Source of the DNA: Synechococcus sp. C9 | Lineage (GTDB): Bacteria; Cyanobacteriota; Cyanobacteriia; Gloeomargaritales; Gloeomargaritaceae | Length of the DNA: 64,000 bases | Direction of reading: 5' to 3' | Assembly (NCBI RefSeq): GCF_022984075.1 | Contig: NZ_JALAAD010000001.1 | Location: forward strand, 2,554,501 to 2,618,500 | Part shown: in pieces, positions 36,123 to 44,977 of the stretch | Numbering within the stretch: the stretch's first letter is position 1 | Layout: every line of letters starts with the position of its first letter | Program-made: the position numbers and the translations under genes | Notes under the pieces: model-generated | What the model saw: the letters and a program-made list of their open reading frames with translations, nothing else | Databases searched by the model: none | What the model was told of the DNA's origin: nothing

Positions 36123-38018
36123 CTAACGGTAATTTCGCACCGAAGGTTGCACAGTTTGATAATTTAAGGGTTCCTCGCTCCGTACTGGCGCCTCTCCCTC
36201 CCGCCACTGCCATAGCGCCACATGGGCAAACTGCTCATCATCCCGCAGTGGCTCCCCTTCGGGGGTTTGGTACTCCTCCCGGAAATGGGCACCGCAGGAC
36301 TCCCGCCGTGCGAGGGCATCCAACGTCAATACCGAGGCTAATTCCAGGTAATCCGCCACCCGTCCCGCATACTCGAGGGCTTGATTCAACCCCTGAGCCA
36401 CACCCGTCACCCGCACATCCCGCCAAAAGGCTTGCTGTAAATTGTTAATTTTTTGTAATGCGTCTTTTAACCCAGTTTCCGAGCGGCTCATCCCCACCTG
36501 ATCCCACAGAATGGTGCCCAACTGGCGATGAAACTCCCTAGGGGTTTGGGAACCTGACCCACTCAAGAGGGTAGCAATCCGGTCGTGGGTCTGTTGGATT
36601 GCCTGCTGAAATTCCTCCCGGAAAACATCAATTTCTTGGGGTTTGATCCCCGCCAAATAATTACCTAGGGTGTAGGGAATAATAAAGTACCCATCTGCTA
36701 AACCCTGCATCAATGCACTGGCACCCAAACGATTGGCACCGTGGTCAGAAAAATTGGCTTCTCCTAGGACAAATAAACCGGGGATCGTACTCATCAAGCC
36801 ATAATCCACCCACAGCCCCCCCATCACATAATGCACTGCCGGATAAATTCGCATCGGCGTTTCGTAGGGATTTTCCCCGGTGATTCGCTCATACATGGTG
36901 AATAAATTGCCATATTTGCGCTCGATTTCGGGGCGATTATGCGCCAAACGTTCCTGGAAATCTAAATATACCGACCGCCCGACCCCATAGCCTTGGTCAC
37001 AAACATTTTTTACCGCCCGGGACGCAATATCTCTGGGTACTAAATTGCCAAAACTGGGATAGAGCCGTTCCAAAAAATAATCCCGCTCGGCAGGGGGAAT
37101 GTCCTGGGGATCACGGGTATCGCCAGGGATTTTCGAGACCCAAATGCGACCATCATTGCGTAAACTTTCACTCATCAAAGTTAATTTGGACTGCCCGGTT
37201 CCCGACACCGGAATACAGGTGGGATGAATCTGCACAAAACTAGGATTAGCCAACCATGCCCCCCGTTTGTGACAACGCCAGACCGCCGAAGCATTGGCAC
37301 TTTTAGCGTTTGTAGATAAATAGTAAATGTTCCCGTAACCACCGCTGGCTAAAATAACTGCCTGACCCCCGTAGCGTTCTAATTCCCCGGTAATTAAATG
37401 GCGAACAATAATGCCCTGCGCCCGCCCATCTACGATGACTAAATCGTAAAACTCGCGCTGGGGAAATAATTGCACCGTCCCCCGTTGTACCTGGCGCATC
37501 AACGCCCCATAAGCTCCTAATAATAACTGCTGTCCCGTCTGCCCCCGGGCGTAAAACGTGCGGGACACCTGCGCCCCCCCAAAGGAACGATTCGCCAACA
37601 GACCCCCGTACTCCCGGGCAAACGGCACCCCCTGCGCCACGCAATGGTCAATGATCTGGGTGCTGACCTGCGCCAAACGATAGACATTCGCCTCCCGCGC
37701 CCGAAAATCCCCCCCCTTGATCGTGTCGTAAAACAACCGCCAGACACTATCCCCGTCATTCTGGTAATTTTTTGCCGCATTGATCCCCCCCTGAGCGGCA
37801 ATGCTATGGGCACGCCGGGGCGTATCTTGTAAGCAAAACACCAGTACTTTATACCCCAGTTCCCCCAGGGTAGCGGCTGCCGATGCCCCAGCCAAACCCG
37901 TGCCAATCACCAGTACGGTGTATTTACCCCGATTGGCGGGACTCACCAAACGGCAGTGGTTTTTGAATTCATCCCACTTATCTTCTAGGGGACTGTTGGG
38001 GATCGGGGTGGGGTTCAT
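36123..38018 (-). CDS. sdhA: Succinate dehydrogenase/fumarate reductase flavoprotein subunit
   Basis: About 631 residues from ATG 38018, which overlaps the sdhC stop by 4 bp. Rossmann motif [17 protein letters not shown], covalent-FAD histidine context [16 protein letters not shown], substrate and catalytic segments [19 protein letters not shown] and [19 protein letters not shown]. The early [17 protein letters not shown] leader and overall shape resemble the B-type (Bacteroidetes/epsilon) enzymes that pair with a single diheme cytochrome b. It oxidises succinate and feeds quinones at the membrane. The iron-sulfur subunit gene sdhB is not adjacent. Confidence 0.92.
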   Translation of the reverse strand: MNPTPIPNSPLEDKWDEFKNHCRLVSPANRGKYTVLVIGTGLAGASAAATLGELGYKVLVFCLQDTPRRAHSIAAQGGINAAKNYQNDGDSVWRLFYDTIKGGDFRAREANVYRLAQVSTQIIDHCVAQGVPFAREYGGLLANRSFGGAQVSRTFYARGQTGQQLLLGAYGALMRQVQRGTVQLFPQREFYDLVIVDGRAQGIIVRHLITGELERYGGQAVILASGGYGNIYYLSTNAKSANASAVWRCHKRGAWLANPSFVQIHPTCIPVSGTGQSKLTLMSESLRNDGRIWVSKIPGDTRDPQDIPPAERDYFLERLYPSFGNLVPRDIASRAVKNVCDQGYGVGRSVYLDFQERLAHNRPEIERKYGNLFTMYERITGENPYETPMRIYPAVHYVMGGLWVDYGLMSTIPGLFVLGEANFSDHGANRLGASALMQGLADGYFIIPYTLGNYLAGIKPQEIDVFREEFQQAIQQTHDRIATLLSGSGSQTPREFHRQLGTILWDQVGMSRSETGLKDALQKINNLQQAFWRDVRVTGVAQGLNQALEYAGRVADYLELASVLTLDALARRESCGAHFREEYQTPEGEPLRDDEQFAHVALWQWREGEAPVRSEEPLNYQTVQPSVRNYR

Positions 38019-38665
38019 CGGCTGTGCCCATAGATGGCTAGGGGAATGATGGCGTAACCCAGCAGTAGGATCAGGCTCACCATCTGACTCCAACGGGGCA
38101 ACCAGGGGGTGATATGCTCATGTCCCAAACCCAAAGATTGCAGGCTACTGCCAAAACCATGCGCCAGATGCAGTCCAACGGGCAACAACGCCAATTCATA
38201 CACTGCCACCCAGGCAGGGTTGTGAAATAATTGGGTCACCAAAACTTCTAAATTGCGTTCTCCTGGATGGAACCGGAACTGTTGCAAATGGATGATTAAA
38301 AAACCAAGCATCAATGATCCACTGATCACCATAAATCGAGATGTGAGATTGACTGCCCAACTGCCTGCCCAAGTGTTTTTATGTCGTAAATGGGTGTGTT
38401 TAGGAACGAATTTTTTTTGCTGTCTGCGGAGGGCAATGGTTAACCAAACATGAGTAATAAAAGCCACGAGTAAGGTTAATTCTAAACCATGAAATAGCCA
38501 ACCCCACGCTTCCAATTCCTGAGCCAGCTGATTGTAACGACCTGGGGTATCAAAAAGTAGTAAATTTCCCCATAGATGAAACAGCAAAAAAGCGCATAAA
38601 AATAAACCCGATAGGGCAATCAGGGCTTTCTGCACAACGCTGTTACTGAGGATGGCTGTGTTCAT
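38015..38665 (-). CDS. sdhC: Succinate dehydrogenase cytochrome b subunit (B-type SdhC)
   Basis: A 216-residue membrane protein with five hydrophobic helices. Histidines in the helices ([52 protein letters not shown]) fit the diheme cytochrome b of type B succinate:quinone reductases, where one polypeptide anchors the complex. It follows the small membrane protein at 38662-38790 with an ATGA overlap and precedes sdhA with another, forming one tightly coupled operon. Confidence 0.9.
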   Translation of the reverse strand: MNTAILSNSVVQKALIALSGLFLCAFLLFHLWGNLLLFDTPGRYNQLAQELEAWGWLFHGLELTLLVAFITHVWLTIALRRQQKKFVPKHTHLRHKNTWAGSWAVNLTSRFMVISGSLMLGFLIIHLQQFRFHPGERNLEVLVTQLFHNPAWVAVYELALLPVGLHLAHGFGSSLQSLGLGHEHITPWLPRWSQMVSLILLLGYAIIPLAIYGHSR

Positions 38666-38790
38666 CGTCCCAAGCTACTAGTAGAAATGGCACGCCAACT
38701 GGCAACCCCCGCCAACACCCACGCCAGGGCTAGGATTCCCCACCAAAGGGAACGGCGGAAACGAGGAGGCAGGGAGCGGTTTTTCGTCAT
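38662..38790 (-). CDS. 42-residue single-helix membrane protein upstream of sdhC
   Basis: Reading the minus strand from ATG 38790 gives 42 residues: a basic leader (MTKNRSLPPRFRR), a hydrophobic helix (SLWWGILALAWVLAGVASW) and a short Ser/Thr tail ending GR. The stop TGA overlaps the sdhC ATG (ATGA), exactly the coupling used between sdhC and sdhA. The positive-inside leader predicts N-in topology. Too short for default gene callers. It may be an accessory subunit of the succinate dehydrogenase; that is inference from position and form only. Confidence 0.6.
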   Translation of the reverse strand: MTKNRSLPPRFRRSLWWGILALAWVLAGVASWRAISTSSLGR

Positions 38791-38972
38791 CGGTTCAGCC
38801 CTCAGGTGGGAACGCCCGGCTTGGGGTTGGATGCACTTCTTTTACCCTAGCTCAAGGGCTTGGGGTTGCGGGGCGGGTTTTAGCAAAATTTTGGCTGGGG
38901 TCGCTCCCCGCTACGTTAAAAGGATAGGGATTGGCTACACTAAAATAATCCCCAAACGTTGAGGACGGAGAC

Positions 38973-40406
38973 TTGTTTGACTACGATTTGCTGATTATCG
39001 GGGCGGGTGTGGGCGGTCATGGGGCGGCACTCCATGCGGTGGCCTTGGGCATGAAAACGGCGATTGTGGAAGTGGCGGAGATGGGGGGCACCTGTGTCAA
39101 TCGGGGCTGTATTCCCTCCAAGGCGTTGTTGGCGGCGGCGGGGCGTTTGCGCCAATTGCAGGACAAGGAAACCCTAAAAGCCCTGGGGATCAACGTGGCA
39201 GAGATTCAGGTGGATCGGGCGGGGGTGGCGGCTCATGCGGAAGGGATTGTGACCAAAATTCGGGGGGATTTGACCCGCTCGCTGGAACGGCTGGGGGTGA
39301 CGATCATTCCCGGCTGGGGCAAGGTGGTCGATCCGCAGAAGGTGAGTGTGACGCAGGGCGGTAAAGAAACCCTGGTGACGGCGCGCCATATTTTGATTGC
39401 CACCGGTTCCTATCCTTGGGTGCCGCCGGGGATTGAGATTGACGGACAAACGGTGTTTACCAGCGATGATGCCCTGAAATTGTCTTGGTTGCCCCCTTGG
39501 ATTGGGATTGTGGGTAGTGGCTACATTGGCTTGGAATTTGCCGACATTTACACGGCGCTGGGGTGCGAAGTGACGATGATTGAAGCCCTGGACCGCCTGA
39601 TGCCCACCTTTGACCCGGATATTGCCCGGTTGGCGCAACGGGTGCTGTTGGCGGATCGGGATGTGGAAACCCATGTGGGAGTGTTGGCGCAGAAAATCAC
39701 GCCGGGGAAGCCGGTGGTGGTGGAATTGGCGGACACTCAAACCAAGGAATTAAAGGAAGTTTTAGAAGTGGATGCGGTGTTGGTGGCGACGGGGCGACTC
39801 CCGGCTACGGAGAATTTGGGGCTGGAATCCCTGGGTATTCAGCGGGATCGGCGGGGGTTTATCCCGGTCACGCCTCAGTTTAATGTACTTAAGGATGGGG
39901 AACCTGTGCCGACTCTGTGGGCGATTGGGGATGCGATTGGCACAATGATGCTGGCTCATGCGGCGGCGGCGCAGGGGCGGGTGGCGGTGGAAAATATGCT
40001 GGGACAGAACAAAACCGTGAATTACCGGGCGATTCCGGCGGCGGCTTTTACCCACCCGGAAATTAGTTTTGTGGGCTTGACGGAACCCCAGGCGCAGGAG
40101 TTGGGACAAACGGAGCAGTTTTCCGTCGCCGCAGTCCGCAGTTATTTCAAGGGCAATTCCAAAGCCATTGCCGAGGGGGAAGCGGAGGGTTTGGCAAAGG
40201 TGATTTACCGCCCGGACACAGGGGAATTGTTGGGGGTGCATATCATCGGTACCCATGCGGCGGATTTGATCCAGGAGGCAGCGGCGGCGATGGCGACCCA
40301 CACCCCCATCCAAGCCTTAGCGGAAATTGTCCACACCCATCCCACCCTCACTGAGGTGTTGGATGAGGCGTTTAAGCGGGCGAGTTTAACGCTGACCCGT
40401 TCGTAA
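38973..40406 (+). CDS. lpdA: Dihydrolipoyl dehydrogenase (E3)
   Basis: A 477-residue flavoprotein disulfide oxidoreductase. FAD motif [17 protein letters not shown], redox-active pair [13 protein letters not shown] (C41, C46), NAD motif [15 protein letters not shown], second FAD motif LWAIGDAIG and the C-terminal His-Glu dyad in [12 protein letters not shown]. The gene starts at TTG 38973 behind GAGGACGGAG, since no ATG is available before the FAD motif. It serves pyruvate dehydrogenase, and possibly glycine cleavage. Seven bases separate it from trpC, so the pair is an operon. Confidence 0.95.
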   Translation: MFDYDLLIIGAGVGGHGAALHAVALGMKTAIVEVAEMGGTCVNRGCIPSKALLAAAGRLRQLQDKETLKALGINVAEIQVDRAGVAAHAEGIVTKIRGDLTRSLERLGVTIIPGWGKVVDPQKVSVTQGGKETLVTARHILIATGSYPWVPPGIEIDGQTVFTSDDALKLSWLPPWIGIVGSGYIGLEFADIYTALGCEVTMIEALDRLMPTFDPDIARLAQRVLLADRDVETHVGVLAQKITPGKPVVVELADTQTKELKEVLEVDAVLVATGRLPATENLGLESLGIQRDRRGFIPVTPQFNVLKDGEPVPTLWAIGDAIGTMMLAHAAAAQGRVAVENMLGQNKTVNYRAIPAAAFTHPEISFVGLTEPQAQELGQTEQFSVAAVRSYFKGNSKAIAEGEAEGLAKVIYRPDTGELLGVHIIGTHAADLIQEAAAAMATHTPIQALAEIVHTHPTLTEVLDEAFKRASLTLTRS

Positions 40407-40413
40407 GTGGGTT

Positions 40414-41304
40414 ATGGTTTCGATTCGGCGCACCCGTCCCCATCTTGCCCAATCCCTCAGCCGCCTGGGCTACCAAATGGAATTGCCCGAAGCCCAACCC
40501 CAGCACATTTTGGAGGAAATTGTCTGGGCGAAAGAAGTGGAAGTGGAGCGATTGCGGCAAGCGTTGCCTTTATCAGAATTGCAAAAAAAGGTACTGAATG
40601 CGCCCCCGCCCAGGAATTTTTTGGCGGCTTTGCAATCCCCACCCCATCCGGGTCTCATTGCAGAAGTCAAAAAGGCATCCCCCAGCAAAGGGGTGATTCG
40701 GGCGGATTTTGACCCGGTAGCGATTGCCCAGAGTTATGAACGGGCGGGGGCACGCTGTATTTCTGTACTTACGGATGAGCAATTTTTTCAGGGGAGTTGG
40801 GATTATTTAAGCCAGATTCGCCAAGCGGTTGACCTGCCCCTTTTGTGCAAAGAATTTATCATTTATCCCTACCAAATTTACCTTGCCCGTTGTCAGGGAG
40901 CCGATGCCATTTTGCTGATTGCCGCCATTCTCACCGACCAAGATTTAAGCTATTTTATTCGCATCATTCACGCCTTAGGGATGGTGGCTTTGGTGGAAGT
41001 GCATACCTTCGCAGAATTAGACCGGGTATTAGGTGTGCCGGGGGTGAATTTGATCGGCATTAACAACCGCAATTTAGAAAATTTCACAACAGACTTAAGC
41101 ACCACAGAAAATCTATTAGCGCAAAAATTACCTGAGATACAACAGCGGGGCATTACCCTTGTCAGTGAATCGGGAATTCACACGCCAGCGGATGTTTTGC
41201 GGATGAAACAGGCAGGGGTGCAGGGGATTTTGGTGGGAGAATCGTTGATGAAACAACCGGATATTGAGCAGGCAGTGTGGGGATTATTAGAGAGCGTTTA
41301 TTAA
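40414..41304 (+). CDS. trpC: Indole-3-glycerol phosphate synthase
   Basis: A 296-residue TIM-barrel enzyme of tryptophan biosynthesis with the cyanobacterial N-terminal extension of about 30 residues. Signature [16 protein letters not shown] (catalytic Lys), [42 protein letters not shown] and the phosphate site [12 protein letters not shown] are intact. It converts carboxyphenylamino-deoxyribulose phosphate to indole-3-glycerol phosphate. It is downstream of lpdA, an lpdA-trpC linkage I recall as common in cyanobacteria. Confidence 0.95.
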   Translation: MVSIRRTRPHLAQSLSRLGYQMELPEAQPQHILEEIVWAKEVEVERLRQALPLSELQKKVLNAPPPRNFLAALQSPPHPGLIAEVKKASPSKGVIRADFDPVAIAQSYERAGARCISVLTDEQFFQGSWDYLSQIRQAVDLPLLCKEFIIYPYQIYLARCQGADAILLIAAILTDQDLSYFIRIIHALGMVALVEVHTFAELDRVLGVPGVNLIGINNRNLENFTTDLSTTENLLAQKLPEIQQRGITLVSESGIHTPADVLRMKQAGVQGILVGESLMKQPDIEQAVWGLLESVY

Positions 41305-41335
41305 TTCTTTTGATTAATAATTTTAGGGCACCTCT

Positions 41336-41400
41336 ATCAATTCAAAGTTAGCGGTCGCAGGGTGGGATTTATGGTTGGTTCAAATAAATAGAAGTTCCCT
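41336..41400. repeat. Short family B element, internally deleted
   Basis: Left end GGGCACCTCTATCAATTC, right end AAATAGAAGTTCCC. Core reduced to GCGGTCGCAGGGTGGG and GGTTGGTTCAAA, only 65 bp in total. It is a deletion derivative of the element at 24597-24714. Confidence 0.6.
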
Positions 41401-41428
41401 TTAATCTTCTACAATTTTAGATTGGCGA

Positions 41429-41535
41429 TATAGCAATCCTAAATGAAAATGGTCTAGGGGTTCCGTACTTGGTTCTGGAGCATTTCTGTATGACTACGGC
41501 GCGCAAGCTAACGCTAATCAAGTAGGACTGCTATA
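41429..41535. repeat. Dispersed TIR element, family A, overlapping a gene end
   Basis: Left TATAGCAATCCTAAATGAAA; right end on the opposite strand TATAGCAGTCCTACTTGATT. 107 bp with core CTAGGGGTTCCGTACTTGGTTCTGG. Its right tip contains the TAG stop codon (complement of 41531-41533) of the Nudix-like gene, so the insertion defined the present C-terminus of that protein. Confidence 0.78.
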
Positions 41536-42097
41536 GATTAGAAAACTCTTGCCTTTGGTATCGTTGGTATCGTTCCTGCCACTCGCGCAAGACGAGGCGA
41601 CATTGGGCACATTGAATCATCGCCAACAGGGCCTGAAATCCCTCTGAATTATTGGCATAAGTACCTGCCACCCGCTCTGGGGGAATTGCCAAATCAGGTT
41701 TTAACTGGGCCACAAAACCGTAGAGTTTCTGATTGGAAAAGGAACTATTAATCGCCCATCCTGCTGGCGGGGTTAATGCGATTAAATGTTCTACGGCTGG
41801 TGTTTGCAAGTCTAATTCCCGCGCCAAAATCGCCTCCACCACCTCTGCGGGGGACTGGTTAACCGGGCATCGTCCCCCCGGAAAATCCCACGTCAATTCC
41901 CCTATGCCTGGGCGATACATCGGTACGGGTAAAATGATGCGGTCTTGTTGAATGGGGATCACAATGACGGAATCAACCCGCTCCACCCGCCAGTATTCCC
42001 GCACAATGCCCTGGTGGTCCTGGAGATGCTCGCCAATCAGCGTGAACCACCGGGTTTCCAGGGTGAGGATGCGGTCCAGAGTTTGCCAGGATTCCAT
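41531..42097 (-). CDS. Nudix-fold protein with non-canonical Nudix box
   Basis: A 188-residue protein with a Nudix-like layout: N-terminal strands, VIVIPIQQDRIILPVPMYRPGIGELTWDFPGG, then a helix at the Nudix-box position. The box reads GGRCPVNQSPAEVVEAILAREL and lacks the usual REXXEE metal-binding run, so pyrophosphohydrolase activity is uncertain. The tail includes CAQC, a possible metal pair, near residue 165. Its stop codon lies in the end of a dispersed repeat. Located upstream, the DUF2214 gene reads in the same direction with a 14-bp gap. Confidence 0.75.
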   Translation of the reverse strand: MESWQTLDRILTLETRWFTLIGEHLQDHQGIVREYWRVERVDSVIVIPIQQDRIILPVPMYRPGIGELTWDFPGGRCPVNQSPAEVVEAILARELDLQTPAVEHLIALTPPAGWAINSSFSNQKLYGFVAQLKPDLAIPPERVAGTYANNSEGFQALLAMIQCAQCRLVLREWQERYQRYQRQEFSNL

Positions 42098-42111
42098 GCA
42101 CCATCCCCCGC

Positions 42112-42579
42112 TTAGCCGTTGAACCAGGTCATGCCCATTCCTCTTGCCAGCATCGCCGCCAGCAAAGGCATGAGGGTCAAACCAAGTAATTCACTGCGGA
42201 TCAGCCAGGATAACCGGTTGACCTGGGAGACACTCAAGCGCGGCGATTCTCCCTGTTGCAATTGTTTAATCCAAGAAATAAAACAAAACGTGGGATAAAG
42301 CGATAATAAACTCACTACCGCAAACACGCCAATTTTGGTGTAAAAAACCGGGTTGTGGAGATAATATGCCGTGCCTTTGCCAAAGTAAATCACCCGCAAA
42401 ATACCCGTGATTAAAATGACGGTTGCCGATAATCCATAAATCGCATCCGCCCACACCACCCGCCACGCCTGCTCCACCTTGAGGTCTTTGTGCAGTGTGA
42501 GTCCTTCCACCAGCAGTGCGGCAAACGCCCCCATAAACCCCAAATAGTGCAAATAGGCGGTCACCACACTGCTCCACAT
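42112..42579 (-). CDS. DUF2214 family membrane protein
   Basis: A 155-residue protein with four transmembrane helices. Family features are the early YLHYLGFMGAFAALLVEG, WADAIYGLSATVILITGILRV, and YYLHNPVFYTKIGVF, with several helix histidines and charged residues that recall small cytochrome-like membrane proteins. DUF2214 function is unknown. A GAAGGAGAGCG site precedes ATG 42579. It lies 82 bp downstream of petC, where petA (cytochrome f) is usually found, and 14 bp before the Nudix-like gene. Confidence 0.82.
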   Translation of the reverse strand: MWSSVVTAYLHYLGFMGAFAALLVEGLTLHKDLKVEQAWRVVWADAIYGLSATVILITGILRVIYFGKGTAYYLHNPVFYTKIGVFAVVSLLSLYPTFCFISWIKQLQQGESPRLSVSQVNRLSWLIRSELLGLTLMPLLAAMLARGMGMTWFNG

Positions 42580-42661
42580 GGTCGCTCTCCTTCATCGAAA
42601 ATGGGTCGCACGCCTGAACCGGCATACTAATAAATTAAGTAAATTAAATTAAGTAAAACAT

Positions 42662-43201
42662 CTAAACCCACCAAGGCTTCATTCCCGTGCGGGGGTCGGT
42701 CTCGCGCCAGGGGGAAATCAGAATCAGGTCATTGGCGACCGCCACATGGACGAGCTTGAGGGGCAAAGGAGCCGGGCCACGCACCACCGTGCCATCCGGG
42801 GCGTACAGCGAACCATGACAGGGGCATTGAAACTGCTGATCCAGGGGATTCCAGGGAAACGTACAGCCCAAGTGGGTGCAGTTATTGACAATGCCCATCG
42901 TATCCAAAGTGCGGTCTTCCTTCACCACCAGATAGGTGGGTTCCCCAGCCAATCCGGCCACCAAGGCCCGGGTTCCCGGCGGTTCCTGCAAAATCCGGCT
43001 AGCAGGAATGGGCGTGCCAAAGCGATCCCGGGCAACCACACTCCCATCAGCGCCCGTGTCTTCCCCCGGAGGCACCAAAAACTGCCCCACCGGATAAAGC
43101 GATGCCGTCAGGGCGGTGGCCACCGTTGCCCCGGTGAGAAAATTTAGGAGTTGCCGCCTCGACAGGGATGCGTCTGCTGCTAAAGGAACACTCTGATCCA
43201 T
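42662..43201 (-). CDS. petC: Cytochrome b6f Rieske iron-sulfur protein PetC
   Basis: A 179-residue Rieske protein. N-terminal Arg pair (SRRQLLNFLTG) and a hydrophobic helix form the Tat-type membrane anchor; the [2Fe-2S] ligands are C108, H110 in CTHLGC and C126, H129 in CPCHG, with disulfide cysteines C113 and C128. The C-terminal GMKPWWV is typical. It transfers electrons from plastoquinol to cytochrome f on the lumenal side. petA is not downstream, so this may be the sole PetC moved away or an alternative isoform. Confidence 0.95.
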   Translation of the reverse strand: MDQSVPLAADASLSRRQLLNFLTGATVATALTASLYPVGQFLVPPGEDTGADGSVVARDRFGTPIPASRILQEPPGTRALVAGLAGEPTYLVVKEDRTLDTMGIVNNCTHLGCTFPWNPLDQQFQCPCHGSLYAPDGTVVRGPAPLPLKLVHVAVANDLILISPWRETDPRTGMKPWWV

Positions 43202-43244
43202 ACCCTTCCTGCCTCCTTATGCTTCCTGAAGGTTGAACATCCTG

Positions 43245-43457
43245 CTAAGGGGCTTGCCGGGAGGGGCGACTCGAAATGCCCAACAGCTGGTAAAGACCGC
43301 AAAAGCCCACCAGCCCGGTGATGAACAATATCCCAGCCACCACCATCAACCCTAAGCCCCACCCAGAACCCTTGAACACAAACCATCCCAGATAAAACAG
43401 CAAAGCCGCTAAAACCAAACGAATCAGCCGATCCAACCAACCCAAATTGCTTGCCAT
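43245..43457 (-). CDS. DUF2892 (YgaP-like) small membrane protein
   Basis: A 70-residue protein with two transmembrane helices joined by a short loop (LIRLVLAALLFYLGWFVF; LGLMVVAGILFITGLVGFCGLYQLLG). The motif GFCGLYQLLGI is the DUF2892 signature. Its function is unknown; some relatives are fused to rhodanese domains. A GGAGGTGTAGG site precedes ATG 43457. It is 43 bp upstream of petC on the same strand and probably co-transcribed. Confidence 0.85.
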   Translation of the reverse strand: MASNLGWLDRLIRLVLAALLFYLGWFVFKGSGWGLGLMVVAGILFITGLVGFCGLYQLLGISSRPSRQAP

Positions 43458-43684
43458 AACCTACACCTCCAAACAGAAATCAAAAGATTAAAACCGAGAT
43501 CAAATCAATCAAACAACTGGCCTGCGCCGAGGACTTTTTTGAGGCATACCATCCTCTACTTGGCATTATAACTAATCACCTATATAGTTAACAACTCACA
43601 AAGATGGGATGTCCCTGGGCGAATGAACGGATTCCCTAGGGCATTCGTCTAAAATGCAGGTAGGGCTGTGGGAGGGTAATCGGC

Positions 43685-44977
43685 GTGCCAACCTGGCGCA
43701 AAAACAGCATCCGGTTTCTGCCCGTCGTGGGGGTAGCGGTATTGCTGGCGGGGGGAATTTGGTGGTGGGGGTTCCGTCCCCGCTCCCAGAAACAGCCCCA
43801 GGTACGCACGGCAACGGTGACCCGTGAAACCTTGCCGGTGACGATTCAGGTGAATGGGGAGGTGCGCCCGGAACGGACGATTAATATTAGTCCCAAAACT
43901 GCGGGTATTGTGCGGGAATTGCGGGTCAGGGAAGGGGACCGGGTGGAACAGGGGCAGATTTTAGCCAGGATGGACGATGCCAATGTGCGGGGGCAGTTGA
44001 CCCAAGCCCAGGGGCAGGTGGCGGCGGCGCAGGCGAATCTCCAGCGGTTGCAGGCAGGGAATCGTCCCCAGGAAATTGCCCAAGCCCAGGCGCAGGTGCA
44101 GGAGGTGCAGGCGGCTCTCAACCAAGCGGAATTGAATCTCAAACGCAACCAAACCCTATTCGCCCAGGGAGCGATTTCCCAGCAGAATTTAGAATTATCT
44201 TTGACAGAACGGGATCAAGCCTTAGCCCGGTTACAGCAAGCCAAACAAGTTTTGGATTTACAAAAAAGCGGTTTTCGCCCGGAAGAAATTGCCCAAGCCC
44301 AGGGGCAACTCCAGCAGGCACAAGGCGCATTACAGGTGATTCAATCCCAGTTGAACGATACGATTTTGCGGGCACCTTTTGCGGGGGTGGTGACCCGGAT
44401 TTATGCGGAACCGGGGGCATTTGTCACACCGACCACTTCCGGCAGTACGGTATCCTCGGCGACCTCTTCTTCGGTGTTGGCGTTGGCGGCTATGAACCAG
44501 GTGGTGGCGAAGGTGCCGGAAAGTAGCCTACCCCAGTTGCGGTTGGGGCAAACCGCCAAAATCCTTGCCGATGCCTACCCGGAGGAACCCTTTACCGGCA
44601 AAGTCATCCAGATTGCCGTGCAGTCGGTGGTGGAGCAAAATGTCAATAGTTTTGAAGTACGTTTGGCGGTGGAGGATGCCCAACAGCGGTTGCGGGCAGG
44701 GATGAATACGGCGGTGACCTTTCAGGTGGGGGTGCTACCCAATGCTTTGGTGGTGCCGACGGTAGCGATTGTCCGTCAGGAGCGGCGGGCGGGGGTTTTG
44801 CTGGCGGAGAACCCACCCCGGTTTCAACCTATTCGCACCGGTGCCAGTGTGCGGGATAAAACGGTGGTGCTAGAAGGCTTAAAAGAGGGGGATAAGGTAC
44901 TGCTGAGTTTTCCCCGGGGAGAACGCCCCCGTACCCAACTTCCCTCGCTGATCCCCGGTCTAGGACCAAGGCGATGA
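43685..44977 (+). CDS. HlyD/MacA-type efflux adaptor (membrane fusion protein)
   Basis: A 430-residue periplasmic adaptor. GTG start 43685; a signal-anchor helix (FLPVVGVAVLLAGGIWWWGF) is followed by a split barrel-sandwich lipoyl domain (KTAGIVRELRVREGDRVEQG ... ILRAPFAGVVTRIYAEPGAFV), a long coiled-coil hairpin rich in QAQ heptads (residues 95-210), and beta-barrel domains. Such adaptors connect an inner-membrane transporter to an outer-membrane channel. The next gene, a MacB-type permease, overlaps it by 4 bp, so they form a DevBC/MacAB-like exporter. Confidence 0.9.
   Translation: MPTWRKNSIRFLPVVGVAVLLAGGIWWWGFRPRSQKQPQVRTATVTRETLPVTIQVNGEVRPERTINISPKTAGIVRELRVREGDRVEQGQILARMDDANVRGQLTQAQGQVAAAQANLQRLQAGNRPQEIAQAQAQVQEVQAALNQAELNLKRNQTLFAQGAISQQNLELSLTERDQALARLQQAKQVLDLQKSGFRPEEIAQAQGQLQQAQGALQVIQSQLNDTILRAPFAGVVTRIYAEPGAFVTPTTSGSTVSSATSSSVLALAAMNQVVAKVPESSLPQLRLGQTAKILADAYPEEPFTGKVIQIAVQSVVEQNVNSFEVRLAVEDAQQRLRAGMNTAVTFQVGVLPNALVVPTVAIVRQERRAGVLLAENPPRFQPIRTGASVRDKTVVLEGLKEGDKVLLSFPRGERPRTQLPSLIPGLGPRR

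Noticed and set aside
38687-38962. 91-residue plus-strand frame upstream of lpdA
   Set aside because: Its sequence is the complement of the 42-residue membrane protein gene and sdh promoter region and has no coding character.
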